Shown one piece after another: positions 14,160-25,200 of a stretch of 64,000 nucleotides of DNA; the first letter of the stretch is position 1; every line of letters begins with the position of its first letter. Origin of the DNA: Escarpia spicata (lineage: Eukaryota > Annelida > Polychaeta > Sabellida > Siboglinidae). The notes under the pieces were generated by a model. That model did no database searches. It saw only the letters and a program-made list of their open reading frames with translations, and had not been told where the DNA came from. The stretch is taken from NCBI GenBank assembly GCA_963995525.1, contig OZ023217.1, positions 2,386,627 through 2,450,626 of the forward strand, in the 5' to 3' direction. The position numbers and the translations under genes were made by a program.

Positions 14160-14600
14160 CAAGTACGGTATGCGTGATCAAATTTGGCACTAAATAAATT
14201 CCCTGCTAGCAGTCCTGAGGTTTATATAAGCCAACTATTTTTTGAAGAGGAATATCTTCCGTAAATATTTTATTTTATATTAAAAAAAATTTAGTTTTAT
14301 TATAAACGTCTATTCGGTGCATGCAAAGTACTCTATAGCTTTAATACAACTATCAGCATTCGTACCAGAATAGCTGGCTTTAGACTGTAATGTTTGAAAC
14401 GTCATCTGACAGTATTGAGCTATACAAATGAGGACCTGAGGCTGTATGCCATTGAAATATTTGTTATAAATTACACTGTACGTGCGCAATCCATTTCAAA
14501 GAGGACCGAATAAGTGTCCGCGGACATCAGCCGTCAAATGATTATGCAATAAAATAATAAGATTTTTAGGAGCAGGTTCATCAAAATGATGTTAGCCCTC
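14160..14600. other. AT-rich intergenic stretch, no gene seen
   Basis: No exon or repeat family was recognised. Confidence 0.4.
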
Positions 14601-14607
14601 TTATTTG

Positions 14608-14940
14608 CAGGTTTGGATTTTGGGATTTCACTATACCTCTTAAGATAATTAATGACAGCAATGTAGCTGGTTCAACTGGAAAACGGGGGGAGGGAGGGGG
14701 GAGGGTTTCGAGCGGGTTCGCTTTCGGATTGGGTAGTCAGAACCCCTCCCCAAAAACAAAAGATCATATTTGCAGGTTATAATTAATTCTGAGATTCTAA
14801 GCACATTTCATTGAACAGCTAAAAGTAATTCTTGACTACTATGCTGCTGGTTTAGCGGGAAAACGGGGGTGGGTGAGGGTATAGGCGAAGGTTCGAAGGG
14901 AGGTTCGTTTTTGAAGGGGGGTTTGCAAAAAGGGGGGTTC
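14608..14940. repeat. Two diverged direct copies with G-rich ends
   Basis: Two segments of about 150-170 bp both start near TTTGCAGGTT and pass through a GCTGGTT..GGAAAACGGGG word into G-rich sequence. The first contains GGGGGGAGGGAGGGGGGAGGG-type runs (14684-14704), meeting the four-run rule for a G-quadruplex. The second has GGGGGTGGGTGAGGG and later G tracts. It is probably an old tandem duplication of an unnamed element. Confidence 0.45.
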
Positions 14941-15074
14941 GGCGAATGTGCACGATCAATAATTAGTTGCTTTGATAAGTTCCTGGAACTCATCACTGAA
15001 TGTGACCCATATGTCTGCTCCTGGTATTCATATTACTATCTCATTGAACGATTATTACATAATAATATGTAATA

Positions 15075-15760
15075 TGTAATAAGGAAATAATATACGGAAT
15101 GTGACATACACTTTTATGAGGAAAAAACGTGTCCGCCGAAGATGAAATGAGGGAGATCTAAATTCACGGACGGATATGTATCGGCCGTCTCAAGACACCG
15201 TGAAAATTAATGAAGGTCGTGCTGACATGTTTGACGTTCAATGCGAGACTGGTGCACCGCTGGTTCGGTTGTTGGTCAGAACCAAAGCATCCAATTGCTT
15301 AATAATGTCTGCAAAAAGTGTTCTTTATTTGGTGTATCACACATTTTTTGGATTTAGCATTTCGCACTGACGGTAATAATTTCGTTACACTTGACAGTGT
15401 CGACATCGGTCGAATTGTGGTGGCGACTTTTCCAGACAACATTATGCTTTTTCACAGAGAATAGCAGTTTTTTCTTAGGACTGCACGTTGTGGAGATTGT
15501 CAGTCGCACCAGTTTGCATGCCATGTAACAACTGTTGACCAGTGTGAATTATCAATGATAAGATAAGACAGGAGGGAACAAACTAGAACGACTGTGGGAA
15601 TGGCAGTATTGCTGGCTGTGGTGCAATGGGTGCGTAGCAACTCCCTGCTGAGACCAAAGAGTACTGCGCTTGGGGAAGTAGTTGTGTATGAGTTAAATTT
15701 GTGACGTAAAATACTGATGCGACCGACGAAGCGACTTTGTTAGTATGATCAATGTCACGT
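15075..15760. other. Intergenic, no gene seen
   Basis: Short open frames only. No recognisable domain or repeat. Confidence 0.4.
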
Positions 15761-15762
15761 AC

Positions 15763-15866
15763 CCGTGTGTGTGTGTGTGTGAGTGTGTGTGTGTGTGTGA
15801 GTGTGTGTGTGTGTGTGAGTGAGTGAGTGTGTGTGTGTGTGTGTGTGAGTGTGTGTGTGAGTGTGT

Positions 15867-15949
<83 letters not shown>

Positions 15950-15954
15950 TGTGA

Positions 15955-16011
<57 letters not shown>

Positions 16012-16064
16012 TGTGTGTGTGTAAGTGTGTGTGTGTGTGTGCGTGTGTGTAAGTGTGTGTGTGT

Positions 16065-16098
<34 letters not shown>

Positions 16099-16195
16099 GT
16101 GTGTGTGTGTGTGTGTGTGTGAGTGTGTGTGTGTGTGTGTGAGTGTGTGTGTGTGTGTGTGAGTGTGTGTGTGTGTGTGTGTGTGAGTGTGTGTG

Positions 16196-16227
<32 letters not shown>

Positions 16228-16315
16228 AGTGTGTGTGTGTGTGTGTGTGTCTGTGTGTGTGAGTGTGTGTGTGTGTGTGTGTCTGTGTGTGTGTGTGTGC
16301 GTGTATGTGCGTATG
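15763..16315. repeat. (GT)n microsatellite with GAGT interruptions
   Basis: About 550 bp of GT dinucleotides are punctuated by GAGT, GCGT, AAGT and CTGT interruptions. Open frames across it are artefacts. Confidence 0.98.
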
Positions 16316-16319
16316 CGCG

Positions 16320-17490
16320 TGTGTATAATTGTATAAAATATGTTATATTCACATTGACTTGTTAGTAAAATTGGCCTATTGTCATTGCTGAGAAAATGTT
16401 TTGGGGATTCTGCGCGACGAAACGTTCACACAGTCATTATACAGCACATATAAGGCTGTGCTAAAGGTAAAAGGGTAATTTCTTATAGCGCGGTATCTAG
16501 CCCTTAGGACTGCTCAATGCACTTTACACTTTACTACCTGGCAGACCTGTTCAATCGAACACCATGTCGAATTCCCTGGAGAGCATCGAAGTATTGAGTT
16601 TATACTGACCATAACTGGAACTGTAACCTTTTTCTTAACAGTGACAACAGATCAGTTTCACAAACAAGTCAATGAACCCGCAAAGGGTGACGGTAGTGCT
16701 GTAGGTTTGACCGAAAATTCACAAGGCCGTGGAGATGTGGGAAGTGACAGAGCCAGATGTATTATGGGTAGTGAGGTAGTTGGAAGATAGTTTGTTTTCA
16801 AACTAACAGTGAACAAGTCTCAACAAAACATCACGTACAACAAGCTGACATTCCCAAAAGCGTTGCCAAATAAATTGTGTCAACACAGGACAAATAAAAC
16901 ATCGGTAATCCATTCGCTGGAAATAGAGGAGATGCGCTGATTCTGGATGCGGCAGTCTTCATCGGCAAATATGTAGTGCAAAAGGTTTTCACTGCGAAAT
17001 GCACTGTATCAGGTATGTGGAGGGGTGACTGAAAAGCGTGTCAGACACAATACTCACTGGTGCCGTATCAAACAACACATTAACAGTCTTCAGCACACTT
17101 CATACAATGCACCAATCAAGAAGCATGGAACAATTTGCGCAACTGAAAATAAATTGCACTCTTTTTACAAGGTTCTAAATTACGTGCCAGTCCCGACAAT
17201 GAGATATGACAGATTCTTTTAATACGACAGTCAGCTCGACCTTTCCTCCCTGATATGTCAAGGGTCAATATGAGACTAACTGGAATCGTTCTCAAAGTGC
17301 TGTCCATCAACACAGAATGCTCCACATGTCGACACACATCTGTCGGACAGTGCTGCTGCCATCCACATGTTTTGTCAGGGCGTAGTTGGACATTTGACGA
17401 TTATGCACAGCAGGAGTGTATATGTACATTACCTCCCAGTTTGCAACTGTCAATAGAGTTGACATTGTATGGGGTAGGTATTTTGCTGAC
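16320..17490. other. No confident gene
   Basis: Around 16470-16560 the words TATAGCGCGGTATCTAGCCC and CTCAATGCACTTTACA resemble dispersed-repeat tails common in invertebrates, but the family was not identified. The remainder shows no exon that could be supported. Confidence 0.35.
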
Positions 17491-17496
17491 ATCCTC

Positions 17497-17572
17497 AACC
17501 AACCAACCAACCAACCAACCAACCAACCAACCAACCAACCAACCAACCAACCAACCAACCAACCAACCAACC
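17497..17572. repeat. (CCAA)n tetranucleotide microsatellite
   Basis: About 18 CCAA units. It accounts for the Thr-Asn-Gln-Pro and Trp-Leu-Val-Gly frames on the two strands. Confidence 0.97.
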
Positions 17573-17802
17573 AGCCAACAAGAAAACACTGAATGCATAG
17601 TGGAACCACACAAATGCGGCTTCAGTATTTGCCAGAATGTGTAATGTCATGCGGTGTCATGAAAAGGTACTCATCAGAGCAAAATATGACATAGCTTTGA
17701 CCACACACACCAGAATGACACAAGCGACCTGGCGTATCTTCAGCAACACCCATACGAGCAAGCGGACACATGTATGCGTATCTCCTTACTTTTTTTAAAT
17801 AG

Positions 17803-18229
17803 ATTAGTTTTTTGGTGTCGATACCCATTTGTTTTCGTCCCATTGCCACCCGTGTCATTATTAACGATCTATGTTATGTCCCTGGTGAAGGCGACACTGT
17901 CTCTAATTTCCTTGACTACGGAAAGACGCCGTCGTGGTTACCATGGACTGTATGCTCATTTGTAACATATGCCTAGCATGGACTGTATGCTCATTTGTAA
18001 CATATGCCTAGCATGGACTGTATGCTCATTTGTAACATATGCCTAGCATGGACTGTATGCTCATTTGTAACATATGCCTAGCATGGACTGTATGCTCATT
18101 TGTAACATATGCCTAGCATGGACTGTATGCCCGTATGTTGATCCGTTCTACCCGATGACTATGCCAGGGGACGTCGAGATTCTACGCAAGGGCACGGCAA
18201 CATATGTTGTCAACTCAGCACCTTTATAG
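17803..18229 (+). pseudogene. Candidate terminal exon interrupted by a 35-bp array
   Basis: A possible acceptor (TTTTTTTAAATAG ending 17802) opens a frame reading IATRVIINDLCYVPGEGD and then FLDYGKTPSWLPWTVC. It stops inside the first 35-bp repeat unit. If the five 35-bp units (17942-18116) are skipped, the same frame resumes as PYVDPFYPMTMPGDVEIL and ends at TAG 18227-18229. The composition looks coding, but the protein is not recognised. Either the array broke a once-continuous exon, or the exon ends at a donor within the first unit (TTTGTAACA) and the resumption is coincidence. Confidence 0.3.
17942..18130. repeat. 35-bp minisatellite, five identical units plus 14 bp
   Basis: Units starting CATGGACTGTATGC begin at 17942, 17977, 18012, 18047 and 18082, with a partial copy at 18117-18130. 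No differences between the full units were seen, implying very recent expansion. Confidence 0.97.
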
Positions 18230-18411
18230 ATGGGACACTCTGAAAAGCAACCATATTTATATTAGCTATAGACAGGGATGTTTGTCCTTAATGTTATAAA
18301 TTAAGTCACCACTGCGCAAAATATCGTCCGTGTCACCATCGCCAACTTGGCCTGTAGAACAGTCTCTAGGGCCTAGGTCGTGACGGCGCTGAAATAATAG
18401 TTCGTGTATAT

Positions 18412-18566
18412 TAGATTAATTCAGCTGTTCAAGCACACGGACTTACACGTACGCGTAGCACTCATTAGATGACAGTTCAGGCAACTCACGTCTTTTATTA
18501 AAAGTACGCTACAAAACATAGTTCCTATAAATAACTGCCTATAGCCTGATTATAGGATATTACAAC
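18412..18566 (-). repeat. LTR (3' LTR in element orientation)
   Basis: It aligns with 31297-31450 along its length (AGATTAATTCAGCTGT, CTTACACGTACGCGTA, GCTACAAAACATAGTT, GCCTGATTATAGG), with about 15-20 differences. On the minus strand it begins TGTAATATCC. The divergence indicates an old insertion. The outer boundary is approximate and no target duplication was recognised. Confidence 0.85.
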
Positions 18567-18725
18567 ATCTCCCTTCGCGGGAAGCAAAAATTAAAACAGC
18601 ATAAAGATCATATTGATCTGGATCTATAAAAACAGAATCATCTCACGTAGACGAATTACTAGTATACAAATAGTGTCCATAGACTAATAAAACATTACAA
18701 AACTAATGTATGAAAGTCCGTGCTA

Positions 18726-19244
18726 CTACTCGTCAATGTATCGGGATGGCTTCCGGATCGTGCGTCCAGATCTACGCATCGATGTCGTCGGCTTTTGGGA
18801 CGGTGCATTCGCAGTCGCTGCAGTGTCGTCGGTCGTCGTTACATCTTGCGTCATCATCGGGTCGTCGGTGTTGTCTTCTTGGAGCGTCACTCGGTGAGGT
18901 GGTTCTGCTGCCTCTTCGATAATACTCTTCGATGGAGTGGCACGCAGTAGTTCTCTGAGCTGTGACCTGGTCATGCGTGGTCTCGTACCGTTCGGTGTTT
19001 GTACGATGTAGGATCCTGATTCTGCGCATGTACCTATCACCTCTCCTGGATACCACTGGTGTGTCTCCTTATCCAGTACTCTCACTCGTTGAGCAACATG
19101 TAGTGGGCCTAGCTCCGGTCCTGCACCTTGGTTGTGGTAGTTCACCATGCGATCTCTCCGGTGTTGTAAGCCTTCATTCGTCGCCTGCTTATTTTGCAAT
19201 GCTGGATGGTGGCTAGGCAAGTGTGTACGTAACATGATCTCGCT
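18726..19244 (-). pseudogene. Ty3/gypsy integrase C-terminal part
   Basis: The minus-strand frame starts with MLRTHLPSHHPALQNKQATN and continues through VAQRVRVLDKETHQWYPGEV, then SGSYIVQTPNG and R.RM.RSQLR, the SH3-like C-terminal fold of chromovirus-type integrases. An acidic/Ser-Thr tail follows, ending RRSGRTIRKPSRYIDE, about 169 residues in all. Its upstream coding neighbour would be the ALQ..R.TPTDT segment, which is exactly where the 44-bp array begins. Confidence 0.85.
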
Positions 19245-22200
19245 GGTGTCGGTCGGTGTACAGCGGTGATGTTGTAGAGCTATTTGCCGGTGTCGGTCGG
19301 CGTACAGCGGTGATGTTGTAGAGCTATTTGCCGGTGTCGGTCGGCGTACAGCGGTGATGTTGTAGAGCTATTTGCCGGTGTCGGTCGGCGTACAGCGGTG
19401 ATGTTGTAGAGCTATTTGCCGGTGTCGGTCGGCGTACAGCGGTGATGTTGTAGAGCTATTTGCCGGTGTCGGTCGGCGTACAGCGGTGATGTTGTAGAGC
19501 TATTTGCCGGTGTCGGTCGGCGTACAGCGGTGATGTTGTAGAGCTATTTGCCGGTGTCGGTCGGCGTACAGCGGTGATGTTGTAGAGCTATTTGCCGGTG
19601 TCGGTCGGCGTACAGCGGTGATGTTGTAGAGCTATTTGCCGGTGTCGGTCGGCGTACAGCGGTGATGTTGTAGAGCTATTTGCCGGTGTCGGTCGGCGTA
19701 CAGCGGTGATGTTGTAGAGCTATTTGCCGGTGTCGGTCGGCGTACAGCGGTGATGTTGTAGAGCTATTTGCCGGTGTCGGTCGGCGTACAGCGGTGATGT
19801 TGTAGAGCTATTTGCCGGTGTCGGTCGGCGTACAGCGGTGATGTTGTAGAGCTATTTGCCGGTGTCGGTCGGCGTACAGCGGTGATGTTGTAGAGCTATT
19901 TGCCGGTGTCGGTCGGCGTACAGCGGTGATGTTGTAGAGCTATTTGCCGGTGTCGGTCGGCGTACAGCGGTGATGTTGTAGAGCTATTTGCCGGTGTCGG
20001 TCGGCGTACAGCGGTGATGTTGTAGAGCTATTTGCCGGTGTCGGTCGGCGTACAGCGGTGATGTTGTAGAGCTATTTGCCGGTGTCGGTCGGCGTACAGC
20101 GGTGATGTTGTAGAGCTATTTGCCGGTGTCGGTCGGCGTACAGCGGTGATGTTGTAGAGCTATTTGCCGGTGTCGGTCGGCGTACAGCGGTGATGTTGTA
20201 GAGCTATTTGCCGGTGTCGGTCGGCGTACAGCGGTGATGTTGTAGAGCTATTTGCCGGTGTCGGTCGGCGTACAGCGGTGATGTTGTAGAGCTATTTGCC
20301 GGTGTCGGTCGGCGTACAGCGGTGATGTTGTAGAGCTATTTGCCGGTGTCGGTCGGCGTACAGCGGTGATGTTGTAGAGCTATTTGCCGGTGTCGGTCGG
20401 CGTACAGCGGTGATGTTGTAGAGCTATTTGCCGGTGTCGGTCGGCGTACAGCGGTGATGTTGTAGAGCTATTTGCCGGTGTCGGTCGGCGTACAGCGGTG
20501 ATGTTGTAGAGCTATTTGCCGGTGTCGGTCGGCGTACAGCGGTGATGTTGTAGAGCTATTTGCCGGTGTCGGTCGGCGTACAGCGGTGATGTTGTAGAGC
20601 TATTTGCCGGTGTCGGTCGGCGTACAGCGGTGATGTTGTAGAGCTATTTGCCGGTGTCGGTCGGCGTACAGCGGTGATGTTGTAGAGCTATTTGCCGGTG
20701 TCGGTCGGCGTACAGCGGTGATGTTGTAGAGCTATTTGCCGGTGTCGGTCGGCGTACAGCGGTGATGTTGTAGAGCTATTTGCCGGTGTCGGTCGGCGTA
20801 CAGCGGTGATGTTGTAGAGCTATTTGCCGGTGTCGGTCGGCGTACAGCGGTGATGTTGTAGAGCTATTTGCCGGTGTCGGTCGGCGTACAGCGGTGATGT
20901 TGTAGAGCTATTTGCCGGTGTCGGTCGGCGTACAGCGGTGATGTTGTAGAGCTATTTGCCGGTGTCGGTCGGCGTACAGCGGTGATGTTGTAGAGCTATT
21001 TGCCGGTGTCGGTCGGCGTACAGCGGTGATGTTGTAGAGCTATTTGCCGGTGTCGGTCGGCGTACAGCGGTGATGTTGTAGAGCTATTTGCCGGTGTCGG
21101 TCGGCGTACAGCGGTGATGTTGTAGAGCTATTTGCCGGTGTCGGTCGGCGTACAGCGGTGATGTTGTAGAGCTATTTGCCGGTGTCGGTCGGCGTACAGC
21201 GGTGATGTTGTAGAGCTATTTGCCGGTGTCGGTCGGCGTACAGCGGTGATGTTGTAGAGCTATTTGCCGGTGTCGGTCGGCGTACAGCGGTGATGTTGTA
21301 GAGCTATTTGCCGGTGTCGGTCGGCGTACAGCGGTGATGTTGTAGAGCTATTTGCCGGTGTCGGTCGGCGTACAGCGGTGATGTTGTAGAGCTATTTGCC
21401 GGTGTCGGTCGGCGTACAGCGGTGATGTTGTAGAGCTATTTGCCGGTGTCGGTCGGCGTACAGCGGTGATGTTGTAGAGCTATTTGCCGGTGTCGGTCGG
21501 CGTACAGCGGTGATGTTGTAGAGCTATTTGCCGGTGTCGGTCGGCGTACAGCGGTGATGTTGTAGAGCTATTTGCCGGTGTCGGTCGGCGTACAGCGGTG
21601 ATGTTGTAGAGCTATTTGCCGGTGTCGGTCGGCGTACAGCGGTGATGTTGTAGAGCTATTTGCCGGTGTCGGTCGGCGTACAGCGGTGATGTTGTAGAGC
21701 TATTTGCCTGTGTCGGTCGGCGTACAGCGGTGATGTTGTAGAGCTATTTGCCGGTGTCGGTCGGCGTACAGCGGTGATGTTGTAGAGCTATTTGCCGGTG
21801 TCGGTCGGCGTACAGCGGTGATGTTGTAGAGCTATTTGCCGGTGTCGGTCGGCGTACAGCGGTGATGTTGTAGAGCTATTTGCCGGTGTCGGTCGGCGTA
21901 CAGCGGTGATGTTGTAGAGCTATTTGCCGGTGTCGGTCGGCGTACAGCGGTGATGTTGTAGAGCTATTTGCCGGTGTCGGTCGGCGTACAGCGGTGATGT
22001 TGTAGAGCTATTTGCCGGTGTCGGTCGGCGTACAGCGGTGATGTTGTAGAGCTATTTGCCGGTGTCGGTCGGCGTACAGCGGTGATGTTGTAGAGCTATT
22101 TGCCGGTGTCGGTCGGCGTACAGCGGTGATGTTGTAGAGCTATTTGCCGGTGTCGGTCGGCGTACAGCGGTGATGTTGTAGAGCTATTTGCCGGTGTCGG

Positions 22201-25200
22201 TCGGCGTACAGCGGTGATGTTGTAGAGCTATTTGCCGGTGTCGGTCGGCGTACAGCGGTGATGTTGTAGAGCTATTTGCCGGTGTCGGTCGGCGTACAGC
22301 GGTGATGTTGTAGAGCTATTTGCCGGTGTCGGTCGGCGTACAGCGGTGATGTTGTAGAGCTATTTGCCGGTGTCGGTCGGCGTACAGCGGTGATGTTGTA
22401 GAGCTATTTGCCGGTGTCGGTCGGCGTACAGCGGTGATGTTGTAGAGCTATTTGCCGGTGTCGGTCGGCGTACAGCGGTGATGTTGTAGAGCTATTTGCC
22501 GGTGTCGGTCGGCGTACAGCGGTGATGTTGTAGAGCTATTTGCCGGTGTCGGTCGGCGTACAGCGGTGATGTTGTAGAGCTATTTGCCGGTGTCGGTCGG
22601 CGTACAGCGGTGATGTTGTAGAGCTATTTGCCGGTGTCGGTCGGCGTACAGCGGTGATGTTGTAGAGCTATTTGCCGGTGTCGGTCGGCGTACAGCGGTG
22701 ATGTTGTAGAGCTATTTGCCGGTGTCGGTCGGCGTACAGCGGTGATGTTGTAGAGCTATTTGCCGGTGTCGGTCGGCGTACAGCGGTGATGTTGTAGAGC
22801 TATTTGCCGGTGTCGGTCGGCGTACAGCGGTGATGTTGTAGAGCTATTTGCCGGTGTCGGTCGGCGTACAGCGGTGATGTTGTAGAGCTATTTGCCGGTG
22901 TCGGTCGGCGTACAGCGGTGATGTTGTAGAGCTATTTGCCGGTGTCGGTCGGCGTACAGCGGTGATGTTGTAGAGCTATTTGCCGGTGTCGGTCGGCGTA
23001 CAGCGGTGATGTTGTAGAGCTATTTGCCGGTGTCGGTCGGCGTACAGCGGTGATGTTGTAGAGCTATTTGCCGGTGTCGGTCGGCGTACAGCGGTGATGT
23101 TGTAGAGCTATTTGCCGGTGTCGGTCGGCGTACAGCGGTGATGTTGTAGAGCTATTTGCGCGTGTCGGTCGGCGTACAGCGGTGATGTTGTAGAGCTATT
23201 TGCCGGTGTCGGTCGGCGTACAGCGGTGATGTTGTAGAGCTATTTGCCGGTGTCGGTCGGCGTACAGCGGTGATGTTGTAGAGCTATTTGCCGTTGTCGG
23301 TCGGCGTACAGCGGTGATGTTGTAGAGCTATTTGCCGGTGTCGGTCGGCGTACAGCGGTGATGTTGTAGAGCTATTTGCCGGTGTCGGTCGGCGTACAGC
23401 GGTGATGTTGTAGAGCTATTTGCCGGTGTCGGTCGGCGTACAGCGGTGATGTTGTAGAGCTATTTGCCGGTGTCGGTCGGCGTACAGCGGTGATGTTGTA
23501 GAGCTATTTGCCGGTGTCGGTCGGCGTACAGCGGTGATGTTGTAGAGCTATTTGCCGGTGTCGGTCGGCGTACAGCGGTGATGTTGTAGAGCTATTTGCC
23601 GGTGTCGGTCGGCGTACAGCGGTGATGTTGTAGAGCTATTTGCCGGTGTCGGTCGGCGTACAGCGGTGATGTTGTAGAGCTATTTGCCGGTGTCGGTCGG
23701 CGTACAGCGGTGATGTTGTAGAGCTATTTGCCGGTGTCGGTCGGCGTACAGCGGTGATGTTGTAGAGCTATTTGCCGGTGTCGGTCGGCGTACAGCGGTG
23801 ATGTTGTAGAGCTATTTGCCGGTGTCGGTCGGCGTACAGCGGTGATGTTGTAGAGCTATTTGCCGGTGTCGGTCGGCGTACAGCGGTGATGTTGTAGAGC
23901 TATTTGCCGGTGTCGGTCGGCGTACAGCGGTGATGTTGTAGAGCTATTTGCCGGTGTCGGTCGGCGTACAGCGGTGATGTTGTAGAGCTATTTGCCGGTG
24001 TCGGTCGGCGTACAGCGGTGATGTTGTAGAGCTATTTGCCGGTGTCGGTCGGCGTACAGCGGTGATGTTGTAGAGCTATTTGCCGGTGTCGGTCGGCGTA
24101 CAGCGGTGATGTTGTAGAGCTATTTGCCGGTGTCGGTCGGCGTACAGCGGTGATGTTGTAGAGCTATTTGCCGGTGTCGGTCGGCGTACAGCGGTGATGT
24201 TGTAGAGCTATTTGCCGGTGTCGGTCGGCGTACAGCGGTGATGTTGTAGAGCTATTTGCCGGTGTCGGTCGGCGTACAGCGGTGATGTTGTAGAGCTATT
24301 TGCCGGTGTCGGTCGGCGTACAGCGGTGATGTTGTAGAGCTATTTGCCGGTGTCGGTCGGCGTACAGCGGTGATGTTGTAGAGCTATTTGCCGGTGTCGG
24401 TCGGCGTACAGCGGTGATGTTGTAGAGCTATTTGCCGGTGTCGGTCGGCGTACAGCGGTGATGTTGTAGAGCTATTTGCCGGTGTCGGTCGGCGTACAGC
24501 GGTGATGTTGTAGAGCTATTTGCCGGTGTCGGTCGGCGTACAGCGGTGATGTTGTAGAGCTATTTGCCGGTGTCGGTCGGCGTACAGCGGTGATGTTGTA
24601 GAGCTATTTGCCGGTGTCGGTCGGCGTACAGCGGTGATGTTGTAGAGCTATTTGCCGGTGTCGGTCGGCGTACAGCGGTGATGTTGTAGAGCTATTTGCC
24701 GGTGTCGGTCGGCGTACAGCGGTGATGTTGTAGAGCTATTTGCCGGTGTCGGTCGGCGTACAGCGGTGATGTTGTAGAGCTATTTGCCGGTGTCGGTCGG
24801 CGTACAGCGGTGATGTTGTAGAGCTATTTGCCGGTGTCGGTCGGCGTACAGCGGTGATGTTGTAGAGCTATTTGCCGGTGTCGGTCGGCGTACAGCGGTG
24901 ATGTTGTAGAGCTATTTGCCGGTGTCGGTCGGCGTACAGCGGTGATGTTGTAGAGCTATTTGCCGGTGTCGGTCGGCGTACAGCGGTGATGTTGTAGAGC
25001 TATTTGCCGGTGTCGGTCGGCGTACAGCGGTGATGTTGTAGAGCTATTTGCCGGTGTCGGTCGGCGTACAGCGGTGATGTTGTAGAGCTATTTGCCGGTG
25101 TCGGTCGGCGTACAGCGGTGATGTTGTAGAGCTATTTGCCGGTGTCGGTCGGCGTACAGCGGTGATGTTGTAGAGCTATTTGCCGGTGTCGGTCGGCGTA

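Noticed and set aside
12400..14193. Plus-strand 597-codon ORF over the 63-bp array
   Set aside because: Unit length divisible by three keeps every frame open; the minus strand has the more protein-like repeat and continues into unique coding-like sequence.
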